This document shows, piece after piece, positions 52,153 to 60,521 of a stretch of DNA of 64,000 nt. Source of the stretch: Vulcanimicrobiota bacterium (GTDB taxonomy: Bacteria; Vulcanimicrobiota; Xenobia; Xenobiales; JADMJV01). The notes beneath the pieces were generated by a model. The model had not been told where the DNA came from. It saw nothing but the letters and a program-made list of their open reading frames with translations, and did no database searches. The stretch lies in NCBI GenBank assembly GCA_019637395.1, contig JAHBVR010000021.1:1-64000 (forward strand), given 5' to 3'. A program made the translations under genes and the position numbers. Position 1 is the first letter of the stretch, and each line of letters starts with the position of its first letter.

Positions 52153-53603
52153 TGGAACTCTCGGCTCGCCAAACCTTGATCAACTCGTTTCTGGAGGCAA
52201 GCCACGGCAGGCTTCAGGCGCAAGGCGAGAAGCACGCTCGCGCTCTGGAACTCGACCCGGCCCTCTACGGCCACCTCAGCCGCTGGTATCAACAGAACGG
52301 CACCTTGCGCGACCATCACGAGCTCTTCGGGGCTCACCTGTTGAATGCTCGCGATCCTGAATTTCGCAGCCACGCCAAAGTGTTGGTGCAGACTCTGCGT
52401 CCTTACCAACTGGCTCGCCTCGTGCGTTACAGCAAAGAAGTGCTGAAAAATCGCAACCGTAGCTTGAAATCAGCGGTTCTTTACTACTTACAGCGCCGCG
52501 AGGCCGATCCGCTCTGGTTTGATGAATGCGTGCTGCGCGATCGCCGCTCCATGCGCTATCTTTACGCAACTTTGCACATACGCCCGGGCTTACGGGCCCA
52601 GCAGGTGCTCTTTCAAGAGAAACCTCCGGCCGATAGCCGGCTGCGAGTGTTGCGCCAGTTGCACGGCTTGCGCAGCAATCCGCGCCTGCAGGCACAACTG
52701 ATCCGCGACTACCGCATTCAATTTACCACCGCTCTGGGTGTGGCCGGACCGCTGGTTCCCGAACTGCTGGAATCCCTGGTCTACGTGATGACTCCGCAGC
52801 AGTTGATCAACAATCTGGGTTTTCTGCAGCGGCGCGGCGCTCTGGAGGTACCCGCCCTGCGCGCCCGGGTGATGGAGAAGATCCAACTGGCCAAAACCGA
52901 GAGTCGGGTCCACGATGCCAAAAGTCTGACCGCCCTCAAGCATCTGGCTCCGGACCCGGGTTTGCGCAGAGAGTTGCTGGAGATGAGCCAGACCCGCCTG
53001 CGCTCGCGGGGCACCATCAGCAAGCCCACCGCTCTGCTGGTGGACAAGTCGGGGTCCATGGAAGTGTGCGTGGAAATCGGTAAGATGTTGGCCTGCCTTT
53101 GTTCCACCATTGCCGAGGCGCCGCTCTTTGTCGAGGCTTTCGACGGTGACAGTTTCACGGTTTCCTGTCAGGAGCCGACCTTCGAGGCCTGGGAAAAGGC
53201 TTTCCGGCACATTCGAGCGGACGGTTGGACCAGTCTGGGAGCTCCCTTGCGGAAATTGCGCGATAAGCGCTTTGAGCAGATTCTGCTGATTTCCGATGGA
53301 GAGGAGAATACCCAGCCTTTCTTCTGTGAGGAGTTACGCAAAACCGGGCGAGACATCGAAGTGATCTGGCTGAAAGTGGGAGGGTCCAGTCAGACCAGCC
53401 TGGAGCACAGTGCTCAACGCCTGGGAGTGAATCTGCGCACCATTCCCTTTCAGGGAGACTACTACAACCTGCCCAACCTGGTGCCTTTGCTGTGCACCAA
53501 GGATACGCTGGTCAGCGAGATTCTCGAGGTTCCCTTATATGTGGATGGCGATCTGCAACATCTGCCGCCCGGTTTCTGCGCCGAGACCTATGAAATCTTG
53601 TGA
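52152..53603 (+). CDS. TROVE/VWA protein, Ro60/Rsr-like
   Basis: A 483-residue protein. The first 290 residues are helical repeats. MTPQQLINNLGFLQRRGALE lines up with a TROVE/Ro60 stretch (LPLTALLRNLGKM...), and RVHDAKSLTALKHL with ...RIHPFHILIALETY. The C-terminal 190 residues are a von Willebrand A domain with the whole MIDAS site: VDKSGSM (DxSxS, near 298), DGWTSLG (Thr) and ISDGEEN (Asp). This is the layout of Ro60 and bacterial Rsr, which form a ring that binds misfolded or Y RNA. TROVE identity is by eye only. It overlaps the next gene by 14 bases. In this cassette the VWA could also recognise the E1/Ubl partner. Confidence 0.6.
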   Translation: MELSARQTLINSFLEASHGRLQAQGEKHARALELDPALYGHLSRWYQQNGTLRDHHELFGAHLLNARDPEFRSHAKVLVQTLRPYQLARLVRYSKEVLKNRNRSLKSAVLYYLQRREADPLWFDECVLRDRRSMRYLYATLHIRPGLRAQQVLFQEKPPADSRLRVLRQLHGLRSNPRLQAQLIRDYRIQFTTALGVAGPLVPELLESLVYVMTPQQLINNLGFLQRRGALEVPALRARVMEKIQLAKTESRVHDAKSLTALKHLAPDPGLRRELLEMSQTRLRSRGTISKPTALLVDKSGSMEVCVEIGKMLACLCSTIAEAPLFVEAFDGDSFTVSCQEPTFEAWEKAFRHIRADGWTSLGAPLRKLRDKRFEQILLISDGEENTQPFFCEELRKTGRDIEVIWLKVGGSSQTSLEHSAQRLGVNLRTIPFQGDYYNLPNLVPLLCTKDTLVSEILEVPLYVDGDLQHLPPGFCAETYEIL

Positions 53604-54177
53604 GAGACTGGCGCCCTGCGCGAATGGCAGAGTGCAAATGCGTTCCGCCGAGGGTATCACCTGGTGGCAGCCGGGCCGTGCTCCCCGGGACGGCTGGTAC
53701 TGGTGGGACGAGCACGGTCTGTGCCGGCGCCCGGCCGAGTTTTGGGAACTTCTCGACTTACCTTTGCGCACGCTGCAGAAGGGGCGGCAGCCTTTGATGC
53801 TGGCCGAGAGTTTCCGGGACGGAGATTGGCTCAAGGCCTGGTGGGACGGCACCCGGGGTTGGACCGTGGGTCCCTGTGCCGGTCCCAGCGCCCCCACCAG
53901 AGTTTATCCAGGCCGGGATCTGCGCCGGGCAGTGGAGCGCGGGGGAGGGGAGTTGCTCTCAGCCACTCCCACCCAGCAAGGCTGGAGCGTCACCTGGAGG
54001 CGCGGCCGGGAGACGCATACCAGCCAGATAGACGGCCAACTCAATGTTCTCTCGGCCGGGTTCTGCTTGAGTGGCCAGGATCGGATTCAGGATTTGACCA
54101 GCCTGGTCTCTTTGATCGGGGAAAGGGAAAGTCACTATGAAAATGCTCATCTGTGGGGTGGGGACGTTGGGTGGTAA
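53590..54177 (+). CDS. Trp-rich protein of the Ubl/E1 cassette
   Basis: A 195-residue protein starting MKSCERLAPCANG. It has many Trp residues (ITWWQPGRAPRDGWYWWDEH, WLKAWWDGTRGWTV) and a C-terminal strand-helix run (WSVTWRRGRE, SAGFCLSGQDRIQDLTSLV). I do not recognise a family. The ATG at 53590 overlaps the TROVE/VWA gene by 14 bases, and its last 41 bases overlap the E1-like gene, so translation of the cassette is tightly linked. Trp-rich motifs can bind peptides or sugars. An E2-like or JAB-peptidase identity was considered, but no Cys-His-Asp or JAMM (HxH) pattern is present. Confidence 0.55.
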   Translation: MKSCERLAPCANGRVQMRSAEGITWWQPGRAPRDGWYWWDEHGLCRRPAEFWELLDLPLRTLQKGRQPLMLAESFRDGDWLKAWWDGTRGWTVGPCAGPSAPTRVYPGRDLRRAVERGGGELLSATPTQQGWSVTWRRGRETHTSQIDGQLNVLSAGFCLSGQDRIQDLTSLVSLIGERESHYENAHLWGGDVGW

Positions 54178-54688
54178 TCTGGTGGAACATCTGGCCCGCA
54201 CCGGGCTGGACGCTCTGACCGTGCTCGATCACGATAAAGTCCAGCCACGCAATCTGGCCAATCAGCCCTATTTTCAGCACCAGCTGGCTAAATCCAAAGT
54301 GGCTGCCCTGGCGGAAACCGTTTTCCGTATTCGCGGTCAGCAAATCGAGACAGTGCACAAACGCTTGCATGAGGGCAACGCCCGGGGCCTGGTCAAGGGC
54401 TATGAACTGGTGGTGGACTGCTTCGATAATCATCAGGCCCGCCACGATCTGCAACAGGCCTGCCGCCAGGCGCGGGTGGATCTGGTGCATATGGGTTTGT
54501 CTCTCGACTATGGGGAAGTGATTTGGGATGAGCATTATCGCGTGCCGCCCGATGTGGCCCGCGATCCTTGCGCTGAGCCCCTGGCCCGCCGTCTGGCGCT
54601 GCAGGCGGTGCTGCTCTTCGAGAAGGCGCGAGCGGGTCGGGAAAATCTCTGCTTCACAGCGGGAGATCTGGTCGTAACGCGAATTTGA
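54137..54688 (+). CDS. ThiF/E1-like adenylating enzyme, short form
   Basis: A 183-residue Rossmann-fold protein. ICGVGTLGGNLVEHLARTGL is the E1 nucleotide-binding loop, LDHDKVQPRNLANQPYF the acidic ribose-binding segment, and VVDCFDNHQARHDL (Asp near 94) the Mg/adenylate Asp. The usual Arg in NLxRQ is Asn here. There are no CxxC zinc-binding pairs and no second half, so it is shorter than ThiF (about 250) or MoeB. The Cys near residue 150 (ARDPCAEP) might be the thioester Cys. Such short forms occur in PRTRC and other ubiquitin-like systems. It overlaps the Trp-rich gene, and an Hsp90-like gene follows after six bases. Confidence 0.78.
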   Translation: MKMLICGVGTLGGNLVEHLARTGLDALTVLDHDKVQPRNLANQPYFQHQLAKSKVAALAETVFRIRGQQIETVHKRLHEGNARGLVKGYELVVDCFDNHQARHDLQQACRQARVDLVHMGLSLDYGEVIWDEHYRVPPDVARDPCAEPLARRLALQAVLLFEKARAGRENLCFTAGDLVVTRI

Positions 54689-54694
54689 TGCTGA

Positions 54695-56422
54695 GTGATT
54701 GAAGAGCGTCTCAGCCAGGAAGCCCGGCATCATTCTTCGGGCCAGTTTACGCTGGACTCGGCGGTGGCCTGGAAAAAACTGCGGGCCCATCAGGTACATC
54801 AACCCGGCCGCTATGCTTGCGAACTGGTAGCGGCCGGCGTGGCCCTGGGCGCCAAATGGTTGGACATTCATTTTCAGCCGAAGTTGGCCCGGGTGCATTT
54901 GCGTGGCTGTGAACTCGACCGCCGCGGGCTGGAGGGCTTGCTTTCCCATCCCGTCGGGCATCCGCTCATGCTCGGTTTGCTCGGCGCCCAGCGCTACTAT
55001 CAAAAGAGCTGCCGCATTCGAGTCGTCTGTCAGGGAGGCATTTGCCGGATCGAGGGCGAGCGGCTGGAGCTCGGCGAGGGTGGCGAAGGCACCGGGATTC
55101 TGGTGGAGATCCAGGCGCTGGGAGGCAGCTTTTTTTCGCCGGCCCGCCTCGACCACGCGCTGGCTCTGGACTACCTGGAGGAAGAATGCCAGGACGGGGT
55201 ACTACACATCGAGGTCAATGGCCGCGCACTGACCAGGCCGGTTTCGCTGGGAGATAGTCTGACGACGGTGCGTCTGGTGCACCCGGATTTCGGAATGCCG
55301 GAGTTTGTGGGGCGCGCTTTTGAAGTTCGGGAAATGGAGTCACCGGGACCGTTCTGTGCGCTGGTCGGATGCCTGAGCCATAAGCAAGAGACGGTGATCA
55401 GCAACGGTCGGGTTTTGTTGCGCCGCCAGACGCCCGGATACTCCGCTTTTGTGTTCTTGCGCGAAGCCGAATTGGATTTGTCCGGCGAACTGGTCGGCGG
55501 CGGGCGGGCGTTGCTGGAGCTGGTGCACGGCCTGGTACGCCAGACTTTGTTGGAGTGGGCCGGACGTCCCAACCTGCCCGAAGCCTACAAAGAACGTTTG
55601 CACCAGTTCTGGGCCGACTGGCTGGTCCAGGAGCCGGAGGGCCCCCTGGCCGACCGGCTACATTTTTCCTTGTGTTGTGGTGATACCGTGCCTCTGCGGG
55701 ACTTGCTGGGAAAACCGGTCTACTTTTCCGAAGGGCCTCTTCAAGGGCCTGTTTTGCGTCCCGATCCGTTGCTGCTGCGTCTTTTCCCCGAGGCCGTCAA
55801 ACTGCCCACACCCCCCGAAGAAGTACGGGTGTCGATCGAGGCCGGTCCGGAAGGACTGTGCTACGATCCTCAAGGCGAGTACGTGGACTTGATTCTGTCC
55901 GACCCCGCTCAGGTTCAGGCCGCCTTGACGGCCGCCCAACTGCTGCCACCAGGAAGCCGTTGGAGTACCTGGAACCCGGGTAAGGGAGTGTCTCAACCGT
56001 TGCTCGAGCTATTGGAGGCAGCTGCCCGGGAGCCTGCGCGTCTGCCCGAAGTTCTGGGTTACCTGGGTTGGGCCGGCCAGCGTTTCCAGGTGGTGGCGCA
56101 GAAATTGTTGGGTCTGCGCATGCGCATGGGAGGCAAAATCAGCCTGCCCAACTCGGCGCTGGACGCCATGCTGGGGCGGGCCGACGAGATGACCTTGTCC
56201 TGGCTGGTCGACGGCGGCCTGTTGGTGGGGCTGGGCGAACTGGAGAGTGTGAATTTCTTGCCTACTCGCAGCGGAAAATTGGTCTCCCTGCTGGGTTTGT
56301 TGGCGGCCCCTAAGGTCTTTATCAATCAGGATCATCCCGATTCGCTGTTGGTTCCCCCGGAATACGCGGGGCTGCTGCAGCAGTTCGTGGGCGCCATCCG
56401 GCGCGGCGTGGTTTCTGCGTAG
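54695..56422 (+). CDS. Hsp90-like (degenerate GHKL) protein, paralogue C
   Basis: A 575-residue protein, third member of the family. GTG start at 54695, six bases after the E1-like stop. It has HSSGQFTLDSAVAWKKL, PGRYACELVAAGVALGA (Hsp90 helix lacking its Asn/Asp), VLHIEVNGRAL and FLREAELDLSGELV, in the same order as in paralogues A and B. The C-terminal half is helical and ends VGAIRRGVVSA. Within the cassette it could act as a chaperone for the TROVE/VWA or the modified targets. ATPase activity is doubtful. It is followed by polX, 35 bases downstream. Confidence 0.5.
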   Translation: MIEERLSQEARHHSSGQFTLDSAVAWKKLRAHQVHQPGRYACELVAAGVALGAKWLDIHFQPKLARVHLRGCELDRRGLEGLLSHPVGHPLMLGLLGAQRYYQKSCRIRVVCQGGICRIEGERLELGEGGEGTGILVEIQALGGSFFSPARLDHALALDYLEEECQDGVLHIEVNGRALTRPVSLGDSLTTVRLVHPDFGMPEFVGRAFEVREMESPGPFCALVGCLSHKQETVISNGRVLLRRQTPGYSAFVFLREAELDLSGELVGGGRALLELVHGLVRQTLLEWAGRPNLPEAYKERLHQFWADWLVQEPEGPLADRLHFSLCCGDTVPLRDLLGKPVYFSEGPLQGPVLRPDPLLLRLFPEAVKLPTPPEEVRVSIEAGPEGLCYDPQGEYVDLILSDPAQVQAALTAAQLLPPGSRWSTWNPGKGVSQPLLELLEAAAREPARLPEVLGYLGWAGQRFQVVAQKLLGLRMRMGGKISLPNSALDAMLGRADEMTLSWLVDGGLLVGLGELESVNFLPTRSGKLVSLLGLLAAPKVFINQDHPDSLLVPPEYAGLLQQFVGAIRRGVVSA

Positions 56423-56457
56423 CAGGGGCGGGACGCGACTGTTCGGAACAGTCCGCC

Positions 56458-58173
56458 ATGGCCTTTGAAGATAACCAGCAACTGACGCGGATTTTTGAGG
56501 AAATCGCTGATTTTCTAGAGTTGCAGGGCGAGAATATCTTTAAGGTTAAGGCCTATCAGAAAGCGGCTCGTGGCCTGGAGGGCCTGGAGAGGTCGGTGAG
56601 CGAGCTCTACCGTAGCGGCGCGCTGGCCTCCATGCCCGGTTTCGGCAAGGCGCTGGTGGAAAAAGTCGGGCAGTTCGTCGATCGCGGTGAAGTGGAGTTG
56701 CACCAGCAACTGAAGTCCTCGTTTCCTCCCGAGATTTTGCATCTGATGGACGTGCCCGGCCTGGGAGCCAAGAAGGCGGCCCTGCTTTATAAGGAATTGG
56801 GCATCGGCAGCGTGGATGCGCTGGAGAAGGCGCTGCGCGAGGGGCTGGTCACTGACATCAAGGGTTTCGGCACGAAAACCGTGGACAAACTGCTGGAAGG
56901 CATCGGCCTGCTGCGCCAGGGGGAACAGCGCTGGTTGCTGGGTCGGGTCTCCGTGCTGGCCGAGGAGTTGCTGGCCAGGCTGCGGGCGCTGCCGGTGGTG
57001 CAGCGGGCCGAAGCGGCTGGTTCGCTGCGGCGCGGCAAAGAGACGGTTGGGGACCTGGATCTGTTGGTCATTTCCTCGGCACCCGAGCAGGTGATGGAGT
57101 TCTTTGCAGGGTTAGGCGAGGTGATCGGGAGCGGTCCCACCAAGACCAGCATTCGCTGGGAGGGGACCTTTCAAATCGATTTGCGCTGCGTTCCGGCCGA
57201 GTCGTTCGGAGCGGCCCTCCAGTATTTCACCGGCTCGATGGACCACAATGTGGCTTTGCGCGGCCGGGCCAGACGTATGAGCTGTGAGTTGAACGAGTAT
57301 GGGCTATTTGATGCGCTGGGCCAGTGTATCGCCAGTGAAACCGAAGAAGAGATTTATGCGAAATTGGGTTTGCCCTGGATCGCGCCGGAATTGCGCGAAA
57401 GCGGGGCCGAGCTGGAGTGGGAACGGCAACCGGAGCGCCTGGAGCTGGGCAAACTACAGGGGAACCTGCATACCCATTCGTTGTGGTCGGATGGCACCGA
57501 TACCCTGGAACAGTTGGCTGAAGAAGCGCAACGGCGGGGGTATCGTTACCTGGCGGTGACCGATCACTCCCGCTCGATGGTGGTGGCCAACGGATTGACA
57601 GTGGAGCGTCTGCTCGCTCAGGGTGAGGAAATTGCCCGTTTGAACCGTAATTTTAAGAATTTTCGCTTGCTCTGGGGGAGTGAGGTCGATATTTTGGGCG
57701 ATGGCACGCTGGATTTTCCCGAGGAGATTTTGGCGCGCCTGGATTTCGTGGTGGTGGCCGTGCACAGCCAGTTCTCCATGAGCCCGGAAGCTATGACCGA
57801 GCGCATTTGCCGGGGGATTTCCCATCCCCACGTGGACGTGCTGGCTCATCCCAGCGGGCGTAAAATCAATCGCCGGGCGGGTTACCAGGCCGATTGGGAG
57901 CGAGTTTATGCGGTGGCGCGCGAGCACGGAGTGGCTTTGGAAATCAACTGCTCGCCACGGCGCCTGGATTTGAACGATAAAGCGGCCCGCCGCGCCCGCG
58001 ACTGCGGCTGTTTGATCTCGCTGGGCACGGACGCGCATTCTCTGCCCGAATTTGACTATCTGCCGCTGGGGGTTCTGCAGGCCCGGCGCGCCGGTATCGA
58101 GGCTTCCTCGCTGCTCAACAGTTTGTCCTGGGAACAGCTAAGAAAGCGGCGGCCGCATCTTGCTGACGTTTAG
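56458..58173 (+). CDS. polX: DNA polymerase/3'-5' exonuclease PolX
   Basis: A 571-residue family X polymerase with a PHP nuclease tail. Residues 1-150 are the 8-kDa lyase-like and helix-hairpin-helix regions (LASMPGFGKALVEKV, VPGLGAKKAALLYKELG). The palm has GSLRRGKETVGDLDLLV with two catalytic Asp near 197-199 and FQIDLRCV (third Asp). The PHP domain begins NLHTHSLWSDG near 336 with VTDHSRS and INCSPRRLD as metal ligands. PolX fills gaps in base-excision repair. It is the usual bacterial size. Its end overlaps the TTG start of an ABC permease by 14 bases, so it may be expressed with that pair. Confidence 0.95.
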   Translation: MAFEDNQQLTRIFEEIADFLELQGENIFKVKAYQKAARGLEGLERSVSELYRSGALASMPGFGKALVEKVGQFVDRGEVELHQQLKSSFPPEILHLMDVPGLGAKKAALLYKELGIGSVDALEKALREGLVTDIKGFGTKTVDKLLEGIGLLRQGEQRWLLGRVSVLAEELLARLRALPVVQRAEAAGSLRRGKETVGDLDLLVISSAPEQVMEFFAGLGEVIGSGPTKTSIRWEGTFQIDLRCVPAESFGAALQYFTGSMDHNVALRGRARRMSCELNEYGLFDALGQCIASETEEEIYAKLGLPWIAPELRESGAELEWERQPERLELGKLQGNLHTHSLWSDGTDTLEQLAEEAQRRGYRYLAVTDHSRSMVVANGLTVERLLAQGEEIARLNRNFKNFRLLWGSEVDILGDGTLDFPEEILARLDFVVVAVHSQFSMSPEAMTERICRGISHPHVDVLAHPSGRKINRRAGYQADWERVYAVAREHGVALEINCSPRRLDLNDKAARRARDCGCLISLGTDAHSLPEFDYLPLGVLQARRAGIEASSLLNSLSWEQLRKRRPHLADV

Positions 58174-59287
58174 TCTGGCCCTGCGCAACGTCCTTCGCAA
58201 CCGGGAGCGTTCTCTGCTCACGCTGATCGGAGTGTTGTTGGCCATCGGCTCTTTCGTGGCCCTGGTTTCGCTGGCCGAAGGATTGAGCCGGCGCATCGAG
58301 ATGGAGTTGGACAGCCGGGCCGTGGACATCTACGTCATGCCCGAGCAGGCCCTGGCCCTGCCTTCCGGTCCCATCGGAACCATCGGCTACAGCCAGGATA
58401 CAATAAGTAATGAGACACTTACCAAGATCAAAGAGCTACCCAATGTGGCCGAAGCCATCGGGGTCAATCGCGACTCCTGGAAAGGCCGCCATGCTATTTT
58501 GCCGATTCTCTACCTGGATCAAAGAGCGATTGCCGTATTTTTTCCAAATCTCTCGGGTGTACCGGAAGATTTGGCTGAAGGGCAGGTCATTCTGGGCCAG
58601 GGTCTGGCCCGTCAGGAGTTCGGTAGCGGCGGGGCCGATGCCATTCAGCACGGCCAGACCAGGTTGAGGGTGGTCGGCATCGTGCGCGGTGGTGGTTTCC
58701 AGGACTTTTTTGCTTTCGTGAAACCAGCCGAGCAGAACAATGGCTATCAGGAGATCTGGCTCAAGCTGAGCGACATCAACCTGGCCAGCGGCGATGCGGC
58801 CACGCTGCGCTCGCAGTTTCCCGGCCTGAAGGTGCTGACGCGCCGGGAATACCTGGCCAGCAGTAACGTTTTCGTGCGCTACGCCTGGTTGTTGCAAGCT
58901 TCCATCGCCTCCATCGGGGTGCTTATCGCCATCACTGCCTCCATGAACACCATGCTGATGTCCACCTATGAACGGCTTCGGGAGTTTGCCGTGCTTCGAG
59001 CCATCGGAGCCTCGCGAGCTACCGTGGGTATGATGTTGCTTTGGGAGTCGCTGATGTTGAGCGGCATGGGCGGGATTTTAGGCTGCCTGTTCGGTGTGCT
59101 GGTTTCGGGAGTTTTGGATGAAGCGGTAGTGGTTTTGCTGCAACTGCCCTTTCCGCTGGCCCAAATCACGCCGTTGTTGCTGTTGCAGGGCATGCTCTTG
59201 TCGATGCTGGTGGGTGGGGCCGGCGCCTTGATTCCCCTGATTCTGATCTGGCGCCAGCAGATTATGGACGGGTTGAGGACGGAATAG
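58160..59287 (+). CDS. ABC transporter permease, MacB/FtsX/LolC-type
   Basis: A 375-residue membrane protein: one N-terminal helix (LLTLIGVLLAIGSFVALVSLA), a large extracellular domain (MacB-PCD fold, residues about 45-240) and three C-terminal helices (ASIASIGVLIAITASMNTML onward). The pattern fits type VII ABC permeases that drive mechanical transmembrane signalling or lipoprotein/efflux transport. TTG start inside the polX end. The partner ATPase gene follows immediately (TAGTG overlap). Substrate is not known. Confidence 0.88.
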   Translation: MLTFSLALRNVLRNRERSLLTLIGVLLAIGSFVALVSLAEGLSRRIEMELDSRAVDIYVMPEQALALPSGPIGTIGYSQDTISNETLTKIKELPNVAEAIGVNRDSWKGRHAILPILYLDQRAIAVFFPNLSGVPEDLAEGQVILGQGLARQEFGSGGADAIQHGQTRLRVVGIVRGGGFQDFFAFVKPAEQNNGYQEIWLKLSDINLASGDAATLRSQFPGLKVLTRREYLASSNVFVRYAWLLQASIASIGVLIAITASMNTMLMSTYERLREFAVLRAIGASRATVGMMLLWESLMLSGMGGILGCLFGVLVSGVLDEAVVVLLQLPFPLAQITPLLLLQGMLLSMLVGGAGALIPLILIWRQQIMDGLRTE

Positions 59288-59952
59288 TGCGCGTCTCGCT
59301 GACCGGCATTCATAAGATTTACGGAAAGACCCGGCCCACCAAGGTGCTGGACGATCTCTCCATGACCATCGAGAGCGGTGACTTCGTGGCCATTACCGGC
59401 CCTTCCGGTTCGGGCAAGAGTAGTCTCTTGAATTTGCTGGGATGCCTGGACAGCCCCACCTTCGGGCAGATATTCTTCGACCAGCGCGACGTTTCGCGGG
59501 CGCCGGAAGCAGTGCGCGAGCGCATTCGCCTGCAGCACATCGGCTTTGTTTTTCAGAACTACCAGTTGCTGCCCGGTTTGACGGTCCAGGAAAACGTGTC
59601 CCTACCCATGCAGCTGGCCGGCGTGCGCCGCGGCGAGCGGCTGGCCCGGGTGCAGGGATTGCTGACCATGATCGGCCTGCAGAAGCAGGCGGACCAGCGT
59701 ATCGGCACACTTTCCGGCGGGCAGCAACAGAAAGTGGCGGTGGCGCGGGCGCTGGCCAATCTGCCCGGCCTGTTATTGGCGGATGAGCCCACCGGCAGTC
59801 TGGACGGCCAGTCCACTCTGCAGGTGATGGAGGTGATTCGCGAGGTGAACCGTAGCCGCAGCGTTACCACCATCCTGGTCACCCACGACCCGCAGGTGGC
59901 CGCTTACGCGCAGAAGGTTTATCGTTTAGAAAATGGGCAATTGCATGGGTGA
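59287..59952 (+). CDS. ABC transporter ATPase, LolD/MacB-like
   Basis: A 221-residue ATPase. Walker A GPSGSGKSSLL, Q-loop QNYQLLPGLTVQENV, signature LSGGQQQKVAVARAL, Walker B LLLADEPTGSLDG, and H-loop VTHDP are all present, so it should be active. GTG 59287 overlaps the stop of the permease gene. With the MacB/FtsX-type permease it makes a two-part complex. Likely role in lipoprotein sorting, efflux or envelope signalling; no partner periplasmic protein is next to it. Confidence 0.92.
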   Translation: MRVSLTGIHKIYGKTRPTKVLDDLSMTIESGDFVAITGPSGSGKSSLLNLLGCLDSPTFGQIFFDQRDVSRAPEAVRERIRLQHIGFVFQNYQLLPGLTVQENVSLPMQLAGVRRGERLARVQGLLTMIGLQKQADQRIGTLSGGQQQKVAVARALANLPGLLLADEPTGSLDGQSTLQVMEVIREVNRSRSVTTILVTHDPQVAAYAQKVYRLENGQLHG

Positions 59953-60010
59953 AAAGCAGGGAAGGGCTGGGTGTGAGTTTGAAGAACGCTTTCGCGAGGA
60001 GTAACCACCA

Positions 60011-60520
60011 GTGATCATTTGTCATATCTGTGGGCATAATAATAACCCGGATTTCAACCACTGTGAAAAATGTGGTGCTCGCCTCCCCAAGCTCGATCCC
60101 CGGGCCGCTCACTCGGCTGGTCAGACTCGCCAGACCGTTAAGTATGAGCGCCTGCGCACGGCCGTGATGAAGTTGAAGACCGGCGAGCAGAGCTGGATTG
60201 ATTTTCAAGACTGGTTCCAGGGGTTTTACGACGATATTATGGGCCGTATTCAGGGTCTGGTCGACTCTATTCACCAATCGCACGGCCCGGGTTGGAACTA
60301 CTACGAAGAGTTTACCGAGGAAGTAGAGACCACATTTTCCGGGGTGGAAGACTACGAGACTTCTTTGAATCAAGTCTGGCAGGCCATTGAAACCAACGAC
60401 CTGGTGCTGGCCCAGTCGGCCGTCAAGCTGTTCCTGCGCGGCGCCGAGAAGTTGAACGACGCGCTGGTGCTCAACGGAGAAACCCAGCGCAAATTAGAAG
60501 AGAACTGGGGCTATATGTAG
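60011..60520 (+). CDS. Zinc-ribbon helical protein
   Basis: A 169-residue protein: N-terminal zinc ribbon (ICHICGHNNNPDFNHCEKCGARL, two CxxC pairs, here split into ICHICG and HCEKCG) followed by an acidic helical domain (EQSWIDFQDWFQGFYDDIM, VKLFLRGAEKLNDAL). It begins with GTG 60011. Two bases separate its stop from the next ABC ATPase start. Zinc ribbons of this kind tend to mediate protein or nucleic-acid contact. Function unknown. Confidence 0.65.
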   Translation: MIICHICGHNNNPDFNHCEKCGARLPKLDPRAAHSAGQTRQTVKYERLRTAVMKLKTGEQSWIDFQDWFQGFYDDIMGRIQGLVDSIHQSHGPGWNYYEEFTEEVETTFSGVEDYETSLNQVWQAIETNDLVLAQSAVKLFLRGAEKLNDALVLNGETQRKLEENWGYM

Positions 60521-60521
60521 C

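Noticed and set aside
51973-54688. A full PRTRC system
   Set aside because: No ParB-related, JAB-peptidase (protein A) or E2-like (protein B) genes are present, and the VWA protein is not part of PRTRC. Only the E1-like and perhaps the small Ubl resemble it.
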